DNA of 64,000 nt from Ensifer adhaerens (GTDB lineage: Bacteria > Pseudomonadota > Alphaproteobacteria > Rhizobiales > Rhizobiaceae): assembly GCF_000697965.2 (NCBI RefSeq), contig NZ_CP015880.1, positions 2,356,001 through 2,420,000 on the forward strand, written 5' to 3'. The notes below the pieces were generated by a model, which was given only the letters and a program-made list of their open reading frames with translations, made no database searches and was not told the DNA's origin. A program made the translations under genes and the position numbers. Shown piece after piece: positions 17,153 to 25,267 of this stretch; within the stretch, counting starts at the first letter, position 1; every line of letters begins with the position of its first letter.

Positions 17153-17947
17153 TCAATATTCGGTCGGCACGGTCAAGAGCTCGGCATCGGGCGTATCGAG
17201 GAAGGCTCGCACCGTCTGCGGCAGGTGCCGCGAGCCGAAGGACAGCACGCCGCAGCGTGAGAGCATCTGCCGCAGATCCGGCTGCGCCCCGAGCGAGCGC
17301 CAGATCATCCGGGACGCGTAAGGCAGGTTTTCCTTGCGCCAGGAGACCCCCATGGTGGTGCCGCGCAGATAGACCCGCTGATGCACTTCGAACGGCAGAA
17401 GGATGGTCTGCGCCAGCATCGGCTCGCGCCCGATGCTGCGCTCGGCGATGAAGATGCGGTTTCGCCAGAGAGTGACGAGGCCGACATATTTTGAGAACTG
17501 CTGGATCTCGTTTGCGGGATCGCGGATGCGCTCGATCGATTTCACCCGGATCGAGCCTGCCTCCTCGTAGATCCGCGCGCAGGAGCAGACGACCAGCCCC
17601 GGCCAGGAGAGCGACACGTGATAGGTCTGGTAGTAGCCGACATGGCGCCGGAGGCCCGCGATGTCGCCCGGGAAACCCTCAAGCAGCAGGCCGGCATCCG
17701 AGCGGTCCCGATCGGGGCGCGTCATGCGCGCCTCGAACTGTTTGGCCGGCAACGCGAAGTCTTCGGCCGAAAGCCCGAAGAAGCGGGCAATGCGCGCCAC
17801 ATTGTGCGCCGATGGCCGCGCCTCGCCACCGATGTAGCGGTTGAACTGCTGGCGGTTAATGCCGATTTCGCGGCAGATCTGCGAGATCGACCGTCGCGTC
17901 GCACAGGCAAACTTGAGATTGGCGGCGAAGATGTCGATGTCCTGCAC
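17153..17947 (-). CDS. XRE family (Cro/CI HTH) regulator with C-terminal sensory domain
   Basis: The 264-residue protein has an N-terminal HTH at about residues 8-60 (I-S-Q-I-C-R-E-I-G-I-N-R-Q-Q-F-N-R-Y-I). A long C-terminal part of unknown fold follows, probably ligand binding. The start is uncertain: GTG 17947 fits because codon use upstream of it turns AT-rich and atypical, although an in-frame ATG at 18088 would give 311 residues. It is divergent from the binding protein at 18110, with three phased repeats in the gap, so it probably controls that gene. Confidence 0.72.
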   Translation of the reverse strand: MQDIDIFAANLKFACATRRSISQICREIGINRQQFNRYIGGEARPSAHNVARIARFFGLSAEDFALPAKQFEARMTRPDRDRSDAGLLLEGFPGDIAGLRRHVGYYQTYHVSLSWPGLVVCSCARIYEEAGSIRVKSIERIRDPANEIQQFSKYVGLVTLWRNRIFIAERSIGREPMLAQTILLPFEVHQRVYLRGTTMGVSWRKENLPYASRMIWRSLGAQPDLRQMLSRCGVLSFGSRHLPQTVRAFLDTPDAELLTVPTEY

Positions 17948-18008
17948 GATGCTTTTCGAACCCCATTCAACGCGCTTCCAATCCCTGTCGAACAGGAAGC
18001 ATTCAGGT

Positions 18009-18038
18009 AGCGTAAAAGAGCGTAAAGAAGCGTCAAGT
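18009..18038. promoter_or_regulatory. Three helically phased 10-bp direct repeats
   Basis: Three consecutive decamers share AGCGTAAA or AGCGTCAA: AGCGTAAAAG, AGCGTAAAGA and AGCGTCAAGT. Their spacing is exactly 10 bp, so they lie on one face of the helix. They sit between the XRE regulator and the binding protein gene. They form a candidate operator array. Confidence 0.5.
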
Positions 18039-18109
18039 CGCGAAATTGTGTGCCGGTCGGCAAACGCTAGGTTTTCCCTAACAAGCATCACTCCAAAGGG
18101 AACCCTAGA

Positions 18110-19714
18110 ATGACCGAATTCACGAAGCGTCCTGACGGCCTCCTTATCCCCGCGAGCCTTGCCTCGACCGGCCTCAGCCGGCGCGGCTTCCTGGCCGGCA
18201 CGGCAGCATTGGGCCTTGCGGCCGGTTTCGGCGGCACGCTCGCCGCCACGGACGCAAGGGCTCAGGAGCCGAAGCGTGGCGGCCATCTGAAGCTCGGTCT
18301 CAAGGGCGGCGCCACGACGGACTCGCTCGACCCGGCCGCCTATAGCGGTTCCGTTTCCTTCGTCATCGGTCACCTCTGGGGTGATACGCTGGTCGAATCC
18401 GACCCGAAGACCGGCGCGCCCCTGCCGGCGCTTGCCGAATCTTGGGAGCCCTCGGCCGATGCGTCCGAGTGGACCTTCAAGATCCGCGGCGACGTGAGCT
18501 TCCACGACGGCAGCAAGCTGACCGTTGCCGACGTCGTCGCCACGCTGAAGCGCCATGCGGACGAAGGCTCGAAGTCCGGCGCGCTCGGGCTGATGCGCTC
18601 GATCAAGACGATCGAGGAGAAGGCAGGCAGCCTGGTGCTGACGCTCACCGAAGGCAATGCCGACCTGCCGCTGCTTCTGACCGACTATCACCTGATCATC
18701 CAGCCGAAGGGCGGCGTCGACAATCCGGCCTCGCCCGTTGGTACCGGCCCCTACAAGCTTGCAAGCTACGAGGCAGGCCTGCGCGCCACCTTCGAGAAGA
18801 ACGCCGATGACTGGCGCTCGGACCGCGGCTTCGTCGACAGTGTCGAGATCATCGTGATGAACGACACGACGGCGCGCATCGCAGCACTTTCTTCCGGCCA
18901 GGTCCACTTCATCAACAACATCGACCCGAAGACCGTGCCGCTCCTGAAGCGCGCCCCGCGCGTCGAGATCCTCAGGACCTCCGGCAAGGGCTTCTACAGC
19001 TTCCTGATGCATTGCGACACCGCGCCCTTCGACAACAACGATCTGAGGCTGGCGCTGAAATATGCGGTCGATCGACAGGCGATCCTCGACCGGGTGCTCG
19101 GCGGCTTCGGCACGCTCGGCAACGACTATCCCGTCAACGGCAACTATGCGCTGGCACCCGAAGGCATCGAGCAGCGCGCCTATGACCCGGACAAGGCGGC
19201 CTTCCACTTCAAGAAGTCCGGCCATGACCGGCCGATCCTGCTGCGCACCTCCGACGCCGCCTTCCCGGGTGCTGCCGACGCCGCGGTGCTCTTCCAGGAA
19301 AGCGCCAAGAAGGCGGGCATCGAGATCGAAGTGCGCCGCGAGCCGGAAGACGGCTACTGGACCAATGTCTGGAACGTGCAGCCCTTCTGCGCCTCCTATT
19401 GGGGCGGCCGGCCGACGCAGGATTCGCGCTACTCGACCTCCTATCTCTCGACCGCCGAATGGAACGACACCCGCTTCAAGCGTGAAGATTTCGACAAGCT
19501 CCTGCTGCAGGCCCGCTCCGAGCTCGACGAGGCCAAGCGCAAGGAAATGTACCACACCATGGCTATGACGGTGCGCGACGAAGGCGGCCTGATCCTGCCC
19601 GTCTTCAACGATTACGTGAACGCCGCCTCGGCTTCGCTCAAGGGCTTCGTCGACGACATCGGCAACGATCTCTCGAACGGCTACGTCGGCAGCCGCGTCT
19701 GGTTCGACAGCTAA
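18110..19714 (+). CDS. Orphan ABC substrate-binding protein, SBP_bac_5 family, Tat-exported
   Basis: This 534-residue protein has a twin-arginine signal (L-S-R-R-G-F-L-A-G near residues 23-31, followed by a hydrophobic stretch and A-R-A-Q-E). From the mature N-terminus Q-E-P-K-R-G-G-H-L-K-L-G-L onward it aligns almost without gaps with the binding protein at 9604. The first of these two resides in a full transporter operon; this one has no permease or ATPase beside it and is followed by a CocE-type hydrolase. It may deliver a second substrate to the permease at 11190-14762. It looks like a recent duplication. Confidence 0.88.
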   Translation: MTEFTKRPDGLLIPASLASTGLSRRGFLAGTAALGLAAGFGGTLAATDARAQEPKRGGHLKLGLKGGATTDSLDPAAYSGSVSFVIGHLWGDTLVESDPKTGAPLPALAESWEPSADASEWTFKIRGDVSFHDGSKLTVADVVATLKRHADEGSKSGALGLMRSIKTIEEKAGSLVLTLTEGNADLPLLLTDYHLIIQPKGGVDNPASPVGTGPYKLASYEAGLRATFEKNADDWRSDRGFVDSVEIIVMNDTTARIAALSSGQVHFINNIDPKTVPLLKRAPRVEILRTSGKGFYSFLMHCDTAPFDNNDLRLALKYAVDRQAILDRVLGGFGTLGNDYPVNGNYALAPEGIEQRAYDPDKAAFHFKKSGHDRPILLRTSDAAFPGAADAAVLFQESAKKAGIEIEVRREPEDGYWTNVWNVQPFCASYWGGRPTQDSRYSTSYLSTAEWNDTRFKREDFDKLLLQARSELDEAKRKEMYHTMAMTVRDEGGLILPVFNDYVNAASASLKGFVDDIGNDLSNGYVGSRVWFDS

Positions 19715-19729
19715 GCCATTGTGACGAAA

Positions 19730-19753
19730 GCCGGACGCGGGCTCGCGTCCGGC
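19730..19753 (+). terminator. Stem-loop after the orphan binding protein
   Basis: GCCGGACGCG pairs perfectly with CGCGTCCGGC around a 4-base loop, 15 bases after the stop codon. Only ATTT follows, so termination may be partial and some read-through into the hydrolase is possible. Confidence 0.55.
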
Positions 19754-19788
19754 ATTTCCCGAGAAAACAAAGAGATCGTTAGAACCAC

Positions 19789-21783
19789 ATGTCAGAGCGC
19801 GAATTCACAGTCATCGAAAACGAATGGATCCGGCTGAAGGACGGCACCGAGCTTGCCGCCCGCATCTGGATGCCGGCCGGCACGGAGGCCGATCCGGTTC
19901 CGGCCGTGCTCGAATACCTGCCCTACCGCAAGCAGGGCGGCACGAGCCTGCGTGACGAATCCACCTATCCTGTCTTTGCCGCCGCCGGCATTGCCGGCGT
20001 GCGCGTCGACATCAGAGGCTCCGGCGAAAGCGAAGGCGTGATCGACGGCGAATATACGCCGCGCGAGCTTTCCGACGGTTGCGAGATCGTCGAATGGATC
20101 GCCGCCCAGCCCTGGTCAAACGGCAAGGTCGGCATGATGGGCATCTCCTGGGGCGGCTTCAACTGCCTGCAGGTCGCGGCCTTGAAGCCGCCGGCGCTGA
20201 AAGCCGTCATCTCCATCGCCTCGACCGTCGACCGCTACAACGACGACATCCACTACAAGAACGGCTGCCACCTCTCCGCCCAGCTGTCCTGGGCGGCGAC
20301 CATGCTCGGCTACCAGTCGCGCTCGCCGGATCCCGCCATCGTCGGCGACCGTTGGAAGCAGATGTGGATGGAGCGGCTGGAGAAGGAGCCCTTCTTCATG
20401 GAGGAATGGCTGGAGCACCAGCGTCGAGACGAATTCTGGCAGCACGGATCGATCTGCGAAGATTTCGACAGGGTTGGGATCCCCGCGCTGGTCATCGCCG
20501 GCTGGGCCGACGGCTACCGCAACACGCCCTTGAAGGCGGTCGAAGGCCTTGGGGACAAGGCCAAGGCGCTGATCGGCCCCTGGGTGCACAAGTACCCGCA
20601 TTTCGCCTTTCCGAAGCCGCGCGCCGATTTCCACGGCGAGGCGATCCGCTGGTGGAACCGCTGGCTGCGCGACGAGGAAAACGGCGCCGAGAACGGGCCA
20701 CAGGTGCGCGCCTATATTCTCGACGGGCCCCGCCCGTCGCTCCGGCGTGACAGCGATCCCGGCCGCTGGGTGGCGAAGGACGCCTGGGCAACGCCGGAAA
20801 TGCAGCTCTTCGGCATCTCCCATGACGGCCGGCTGACGCCGTCGGCCGGCGGCACCGGCATCGGCGAGGTCTACCTGAAATCGCCGCTCGATACCGGCAC
20901 GGCATCCGGCGAGTATTTCACGCTGAAGCCCGATGCCGAAATGGCCGGCGACCAGCGCATCGACGATGCCGGCTCGCTCACCTTCGAGACGGCACCGCTA
21001 CTGGATGCCGCCGACTATCTCGGCCAGCCAACGCTGACCGTCGACGTCACCTGCCAGGAGCCTACCGCCAATCTCGCCGTGCGCCTCGTCGACGTGCATC
21101 CTGACGGTACCGCCACCCGCGTCGCCTTCGGCGTGCTCAACCTTTCGCATCGCGACGGCAACGCCCAGCCGCGCGCCATGGAGCCCGGGCGCAAGACGCG
21201 CATCACGCTTACGCTCGATGCCTGCGGCTACCGCTTCCGCGCGGGAAATCGCATCCGGGTGTCGCTCTCGACCTCCTATTGGCCGCTGATCCTTCCCACC
21301 CCGACCGATCCGGGCCTTTCGATCGACACAGCAAGCCTCTCGCTCGCCCTTCCCCTGCTCGGCGCCCACAGGGAGATCGCCGTGCCCGAGCCGGAGAACC
21401 CCGACCCGCTGCCAAAGTATCGCGAGCTGACGCGCGGTATTTCGAGCCGCACCGTCGAGCGCGACATGACCCACGGCATGACCCATTACCGTATCTACGA
21501 GGACACCGGGCTTTCAGAACATCCGGATACGGGCCTTGCCACCCAGGATATCCGCGACGAGACCTGGTCGATCGCACCGGACGACCCCTCGTCGATGATC
21601 GGAACCTCGACCTGGACCTGTGTTGCCAAGCGCGAAGGCTGGTCTGTGCGTACCGTCTCGACCTCGACGCTCCACTGCACGAAAAGCGAGTGGATCACCG
21701 AGGCGGAGGTCGTCGCCTATGAGGGCGAGACACGGATTTTCGAGAAGCATTTCAAGAAGCGCATCCCCCGCGACTTCATGTGA
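19789..21783 (+). CDS. CocE/NonD family alpha/beta-hydrolase (X-Pro dipeptidyl-peptidase fold)
   Basis: A 664-residue cytoplasmic hydrolase. The N-terminal alpha/beta-hydrolase domain shows the nucleophile elbow G-I-S-W-G-G, an oxyanion-region tyrosine in L-P-Y-R-K, and the catalytic histidine region I-G-P-W-V-H-K-Y-P-H. The C-terminal half is the jelly-roll domain of the X-Pro dipeptidyl-peptidase/cocaine esterase family. No signal peptide is present. Members cleave esters or amides such as acylated amines and peptides. Its place behind an orphan binding protein suggests it processes the compound imported with that protein. Substrate unknown. Confidence 0.85.
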   Translation: MSEREFTVIENEWIRLKDGTELAARIWMPAGTEADPVPAVLEYLPYRKQGGTSLRDESTYPVFAAAGIAGVRVDIRGSGESEGVIDGEYTPRELSDGCEIVEWIAAQPWSNGKVGMMGISWGGFNCLQVAALKPPALKAVISIASTVDRYNDDIHYKNGCHLSAQLSWAATMLGYQSRSPDPAIVGDRWKQMWMERLEKEPFFMEEWLEHQRRDEFWQHGSICEDFDRVGIPALVIAGWADGYRNTPLKAVEGLGDKAKALIGPWVHKYPHFAFPKPRADFHGEAIRWWNRWLRDEENGAENGPQVRAYILDGPRPSLRRDSDPGRWVAKDAWATPEMQLFGISHDGRLTPSAGGTGIGEVYLKSPLDTGTASGEYFTLKPDAEMAGDQRIDDAGSLTFETAPLLDAADYLGQPTLTVDVTCQEPTANLAVRLVDVHPDGTATRVAFGVLNLSHRDGNAQPRAMEPGRKTRITLTLDACGYRFRAGNRIRVSLSTSYWPLILPTPTDPGLSIDTASLSLALPLLGAHREIAVPEPENPDPLPKYRELTRGISSRTVERDMTHGMTHYRIYEDTGLSEHPDTGLATQDIRDETWSIAPDDPSSMIGTSTWTCVAKREGWSVRTVSTSTLHCTKSEWITEAEVVAYEGETRIFEKHFKKRIPRDFM

Positions 21784-21826
21784 AGGGCACGGGCGGCCGG
21801 TTCCAACGCGCTGCCCCGCCCCCGCA

Positions 21827-21883
21827 TTGACATCTCACACAAGTCATTGTACCAATCGGTAAAGAGTTTACTAATTGGTACAA
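21827..21883 (+). promoter_or_regulatory. Promoter with overlapping 37-bp TetR-type operator
   Basis: A consensus -35 TTGACA lies at 21827. From 21847 to 21883 runs an inverted repeat with outer arms TTGTACCAAT and ATTGGTACAA; 15 of 18 positions match across the centre at 21865. The -10 region (about 21850-21855, TACCAA) lies inside the left arm. The TetR gene two positions downstream in the same operon is the likely repressor. Confidence 0.65.
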
Positions 21884-21885
21884 CC

Positions 21886-22380
21886 ATGCGCCATTTCTTC
21901 TCGCGTCATCAGCCTCCCGTTCATATCAACCGCGGCTTGATTGCCGGCATCGGCGGCCTCGTCGCCATCGCCGCCGTCGGCGCCCTCACAGGCCTTGTCG
22001 GCCACCCCATGTTGATGGCGCCCTTCGGCGCCAGCTGCGTGCTGATCTTTTCCGTCACGGCGAGCCCGCTGTCGCAGCCGGCCAACGTCGTCGGCGGCCA
22101 CTTCGTTGCCACCCTCGTCGGCCTGATCCTCAGAACCGTCTTTCCGAATGAATGGTGGGCGGTCGCCATCGCCGTCGGCGCGGCGATCGCGCTGATGGCG
22201 GCATTGCGCATCACCCATCCGCCGGCAGGCGCCAACCCGCTCGTCGTCTTCGCCGCCGATCCCGGCTTCGAATTCCTGCTCTTCCCGGTGCTGACCGGCT
22301 CGCTTATTCTCGTCGCCGTTGGCGCGCTGTTCCACCGTTTCGCCAAGGTCGAGTATCCGCTCGCGAGGAAGCCCGCATGA
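21886..22380 (+). CDS. HPP family integral membrane protein
   Basis: A 164-residue membrane protein with four predicted helices and the family motif I-T-H-P-P-A-G-A-N-P. Some HPP proteins have been linked to nitrite transport in plastids and cyanobacteria; the bacterial role is mostly unknown. The start at 21886 has no visible ribosome-binding site. A TTG at 21847 would place the coding sequence inside the operator and is unlikely. It overlaps the TetR gene by 4 bases (ATGA), so both are in one autoregulated unit. Confidence 0.8.
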   Translation: MRHFFSRHQPPVHINRGLIAGIGGLVAIAAVGALTGLVGHPMLMAPFGASCVLIFSVTASPLSQPANVVGGHFVATLVGLILRTVFPNEWWAVAIAVGAAIALMAALRITHPPAGANPLVVFAADPGFEFLLFPVLTGSLILVAVGALFHRFAKVEYPLARKPA

Positions 22381-22940
22381 GCCGCGTCGTCGCTGAGCGA
22401 AAGGACGTGATCGCCATGCTTGCGGAAATCTTCCGCGAGCACGGTTATGACGGCACCAGCCTCAGCCTGATCACCGAGAAGACCGGGCTTGGCAAAGGCA
22501 GCCTCTACCACTTCTTCCCCGGCGGGAAGGAGGAGATGGCAGAGGCCGTGCTTGGCGATATCGCCGCCTGGTTCCGCACGCACATCTTCGAGCCACTACG
22601 CAATGCGGAAGACCCGGCCGCAGCGCTGGACGCGATGTTTGCCGCCGTCGACGGCTACTTCCGCCAGGGCAGACGCCTCTGCCTGATGGGGGTAATCGCC
22701 ACGAGCGGCGCACACGACCGCTTCGCCCGCGAACTCAACCGCTATTTCTCCGATTGGCGTGCCGATCTATCCGCAACGCTTGAACGCGCCGGCACACCGG
22801 CCGCCGAGTGCGACGGCGTTGCCGAGGAAATCGTCGGCGGCATCCAGGGCGCGCTGATCCTTGCCCGAAGCCTCGAGGACCCCGGCGCCTTCGTCCGGGT
22901 GCTGGCCCGCCTCAAGGCGCGCCTGCCCGTATCATCGTAA
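22377..22940 (+). CDS. TetR family repressor
   Basis: The 187-residue protein has an N-terminal TetR HTH at about residues 8-55 (F-R-E-H-G-Y-D-G-T-S-L, then G-L-G-K-G-S-L-Y-H-F-F). The start overlaps the HPP gene stop. This is an unusual arrangement because the regulator is last in the operon. The 37-bp palindrome in front of the HPP gene is the likely operator. The effector is unknown; relatives control pumps and degradative genes. Confidence 0.85.
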   Translation: MSRVVAERKDVIAMLAEIFREHGYDGTSLSLITEKTGLGKGSLYHFFPGGKEEMAEAVLGDIAAWFRTHIFEPLRNAEDPAAALDAMFAAVDGYFRQGRRLCLMGVIATSGAHDRFARELNRYFSDWRADLSATLERAGTPAAECDGVAEEIVGGIQGALILARSLEDPGAFVRVLARLKARLPVSS

Positions 22941-23006
22941 AAGCAAGCGACCACCCTTCCTCCCCCGCCCAAATTGACAAAAATCAGATCGCGGCTTGAG
23001 CCTGCC

Positions 23007-23064
23007 TTGACAATCGCCTTTTCGCACGGATATTAACCGCTAAGTTAAATAACTCTACGGTTAA
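23007..23064 (+). promoter_or_regulatory. Promoter overlapped by a 32-bp nested palindrome
   Basis: TTGACA at 23007-23012 is followed after 18 bases by TATTAA. From 23033 to 23064 there are two nested dyads with a common centre. The outer arms are TTAACCG and CGGTTAA, the inner arms AGTTA and TAACT, and each pair is separated by the same trinucleotide CTA. The -10 element lies in the left outer arm, as expected for a repressor site. No regulator gene adjoins it. Confidence 0.6.
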
Positions 23065-23099
23065 AGACTGGGCGTATTGGGGCGCCCAGAGGAGGATTC

Positions 23100-23564
23100 A
23101 TGACAGCGGCGACCGCAAACGCAGCACGCAAGGATATCAGCCTGGAAATCGTGCGCGACTTCGAGGCGCCGATAAACCTCGTCTTCAAGGTCTGGTCGAC
23201 GCCGGAGCACCTGTTGCGCTGGTGGGGACCGCAGGACTTCACGCCGCATTCGGTCAACATGGACTTCCGTCCGGGCGGGGCCTGGCGCGCCTGCATCCGC
23301 TCGCCCGAAGGCCAGGACTATTGGATGAGCGGCATCTTTCGCGAAGTGCGCGAGCCCGAGAAGCTGGTCTTCACCTTCGCCTGGGACGAAGACGGCGAGC
23401 CCGGCAGCGACACGCTGATCACCGTTTCCTTCGCCGATATCGGCGGCAAGACGCGGCTCACCTTCCAGCAAACACCATTCGAGACCGTCGAAGAGCGCGA
23501 CTCGCACCAGGATGGCTGGGGCGAGTGCCTCGAGCGGCTCAGGGATTACGTCGACCATGTCTGA
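23100..23564 (+). CDS. SRPBCC (AHSA1/activator of Hsp90-like) domain protein
   Basis: A 154-residue single-domain protein of the START-like AHSA1 group (F-E-A-P-I-N-L-V-F-K-V-W-S-T-P-E-H-L-L-R-W-W-G-P, ending D-G-W-G-E-C-L-E-R-L). These proteins bind hydrophobic ligands and often sit beside ArsR regulators or pumps. The start follows AGGAGG. Its 3' end overlaps the MFS pump gene by 8 bases, so the two are co-translated. Confidence 0.85.
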   Translation: MTAATANAARKDISLEIVRDFEAPINLVFKVWSTPEHLLRWWGPQDFTPHSVNMDFRPGGAWRACIRSPEGQDYWMSGIFREVREPEKLVFTFAWDEDGEPGSDTLITVSFADIGGKTRLTFQQTPFETVEERDSHQDGWGECLERLRDYVDHV

Positions 23565-25155
23565 GATTTCGAACCTTGAAACCGAAAACGCGCCCGGTCC
23601 GAAGGCGACCCGGCGCGAATGGATCGGGCTCGCCGTGCTGGCGCTGCCCTGCATGCTCTATTCCATGGACCTGACGGTGCTGAACCTCGCGGTCCCGCAG
23701 CTTGCCGAACAGCTCAAGCCCTCGGCCGCCCAGCTTCTCTGGATCATCGATATCTACGGCTTCATGGTCGCAGGCTCGCTGATCACCATGGGCACGCTCG
23801 GCGACCGCATCGGCCGCCGGCGCCTGCTGATGATCGGCTCGGTCGCCTTTGGCCTGGCGTCGATCTTCGCCGCCTTCGCCTGGAATGCCGAGACGCTGAT
23901 CATCGCGCGCGCGGTGCTTGGTGTCACGGCAGCAACGCTTGCGCCCTCCACCCTCTCGCTCATCCGCAACATGTTCCTCGACGACCGCCAGCGCACGTTT
24001 GCGATCGGGGTGTGGATCGCCAGCTTCTCGGCCGGCGGCGCCATCGGCCCCGTGGTCGGCGGGCTGATGCTGTCGCAGTTCTGGTGGGGCTCGGTCTTCC
24101 TGCTCGCCGTGCCGGTCATGGTGCTGATCCTCATCCTCGGGCCGATCCTCCTGCCGGAATTCCGCGATCCCGAGGCCGGCCGGATCGATCTCGTCAGCGC
24201 CGCCCAGTCGCTCGTCGCCGTGCTTTCGGTGATCTACGGCATGAAGCACATCGCCGAGGCCGGGTTCGATACGATCGCAGTCTTCTTCATCCTGCTCGGC
24301 ATCGTCGTCGCGATCCTGTTTGCGCGGCGCCAGCTTCGTCTCGCCGATCCGCTGATCGATCTGGCGCTGTTCAGGACGCCGGCCTTCAGCGCCGCCCTTG
24401 GTGTCAATATCCTCGGTCTCTTCGTCGGCTTCGGCGCTTTCCTGTTCGTCGCGCAATACCTGCAGCTGGTGCTCGGGCTCACGCCCTTCGTCGCCGGTCT
24501 CTGGTCGGTGCCGACGGGTGTGGCGATGATCGTCGCCTCGATGACCGTGCCGATGCTTGCCACCCGTTTTGCCGCCTCCAACCTGATTGCGGCGGGCTTC
24601 GTGCTGACGGCGATCGGCTTTGCCATCTGCACCCAGGTCGGCACCACAAGCAGCCCGCTTCTCGTCACCACAGGCCTCGTGGTGCTCTGCCTCGGTTTTG
24701 CCCCGGTCGGCACGCTGACGACGGATATGATCGTTGGCTCTGCCCCGCCGGAGCGCGCCGGCGCCGCCTCGGCGATCTCGGAGACCAGCTTCGAGTTCGG
24801 CGGCGCGCTCGGCATTGCCGTGCTCGGCAGCCTGCTGACCTCGGCCTATCGCGGCCGCATGGACCAGCTGGTGGTCACCGGCCTGCCGGAGGAAACCGTT
24901 GCCGCAGCCCGGCAGACGCTCGGCGGAGCGGTCGCGGTGGCTGCCGACCTGCCTCCTGCAGAAGCCGAACGGCTGCTGACGGCGGCGCGCGACGTCTTCA
25001 CCCAGTCCTTCGCCTTCACCGCCTCGATCTGCGTGCTGCTATCGCTCGGCACCGCACTCATCGCCTTCCTGCTCCTGCGCAAGGCCAGCGATGACGGTGA
25101 CGGCAAGGCGCAGGTGGCCGCCGATCAGCCGGCGCATTCGGGCAACGCCGGTTAA
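23557..25155 (+). CDS. MFS multidrug efflux transporter, DHA2 (14-TM, QacA/SmvA-like)
   Basis: The 532-residue membrane protein shows the 14-helix DHA2 pattern. Typical motifs are M-D-L-T-V-L-N-L-A-V-P-Q-L in helix 1, G-D-R-I-G-R-R-R in the first cytoplasmic loop, and a motif C-like A-S-F-S-A-G-G-A-I-G-P-V-V-G-G. QacA/SmvA relatives export quaternary ammonium compounds and methyl viologen by proton antiport. The start at 23557 is inside the end of the SRPBCC gene. Expression is probably controlled at the palindrome at 23033. Confidence 0.88.
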   Translation: MSEISNLETENAPGPKATRREWIGLAVLALPCMLYSMDLTVLNLAVPQLAEQLKPSAAQLLWIIDIYGFMVAGSLITMGTLGDRIGRRRLLMIGSVAFGLASIFAAFAWNAETLIIARAVLGVTAATLAPSTLSLIRNMFLDDRQRTFAIGVWIASFSAGGAIGPVVGGLMLSQFWWGSVFLLAVPVMVLILILGPILLPEFRDPEAGRIDLVSAAQSLVAVLSVIYGMKHIAEAGFDTIAVFFILLGIVVAILFARRQLRLADPLIDLALFRTPAFSAALGVNILGLFVGFGAFLFVAQYLQLVLGLTPFVAGLWSVPTGVAMIVASMTVPMLATRFAASNLIAAGFVLTAIGFAICTQVGTTSSPLLVTTGLVVLCLGFAPVGTLTTDMIVGSAPPERAGAASAISETSFEFGGALGIAVLGSLLTSAYRGRMDQLVVTGLPEETVAAARQTLGGAVAVAADLPPAEAERLLTAARDVFTQSFAFTASICVLLSLGTALIAFLLLRKASDDGDGKAQVAADQPAHSGNAG

Positions 25156-25159
25156 CGGT

Positions 25160-25180
25160 GCCCGGCGCCAGACGCCGGGC
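25160..25180 (+). terminator. Stem-loop after the MFS gene
   Basis: GCCCGGCG and CGCCGGGC form an 8-base stem with a 5-base loop 4 bases after the stop. No T-run follows. A second GC-rich hairpin (CGCCGGCC/GGCCGGCG) lies at 25212-25231 before the next gene. Confidence 0.45.
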
Positions 25181-25267
25181 CGGAAACGCAAAGTAGCGCA
25201 ATATCAAGCGGCGCCGGCCAGATGGCCGGCGGGCGATGATCTGCGTCCAATCCCAGGGAGGAAACCG

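Noticed and set aside
17948..18088. Upstream ATG 18088 as the start of the XRE gene
   Set aside because: Codon third positions between 17948 and 18088 are AT-rich and unlike the rest of the gene, and the segment contains the phased repeats, so it looks intergenic. Not fully excluded.
17950..19555. Very long minus-strand open frame joining the XRE gene to the strand opposite the binding protein (800 codons in total)
   Set aside because: The part opposite 18110-19714 is a mirror of the binding-protein gene, which has a signal peptide and clear homology to the paralogue. Only the section up to about 17947 shows a real protein family.
21847..21885. TTG 21847 as the start of the HPP gene
   Set aside because: The added codons would lie entirely in the palindromic operator and overlap the -10 region.
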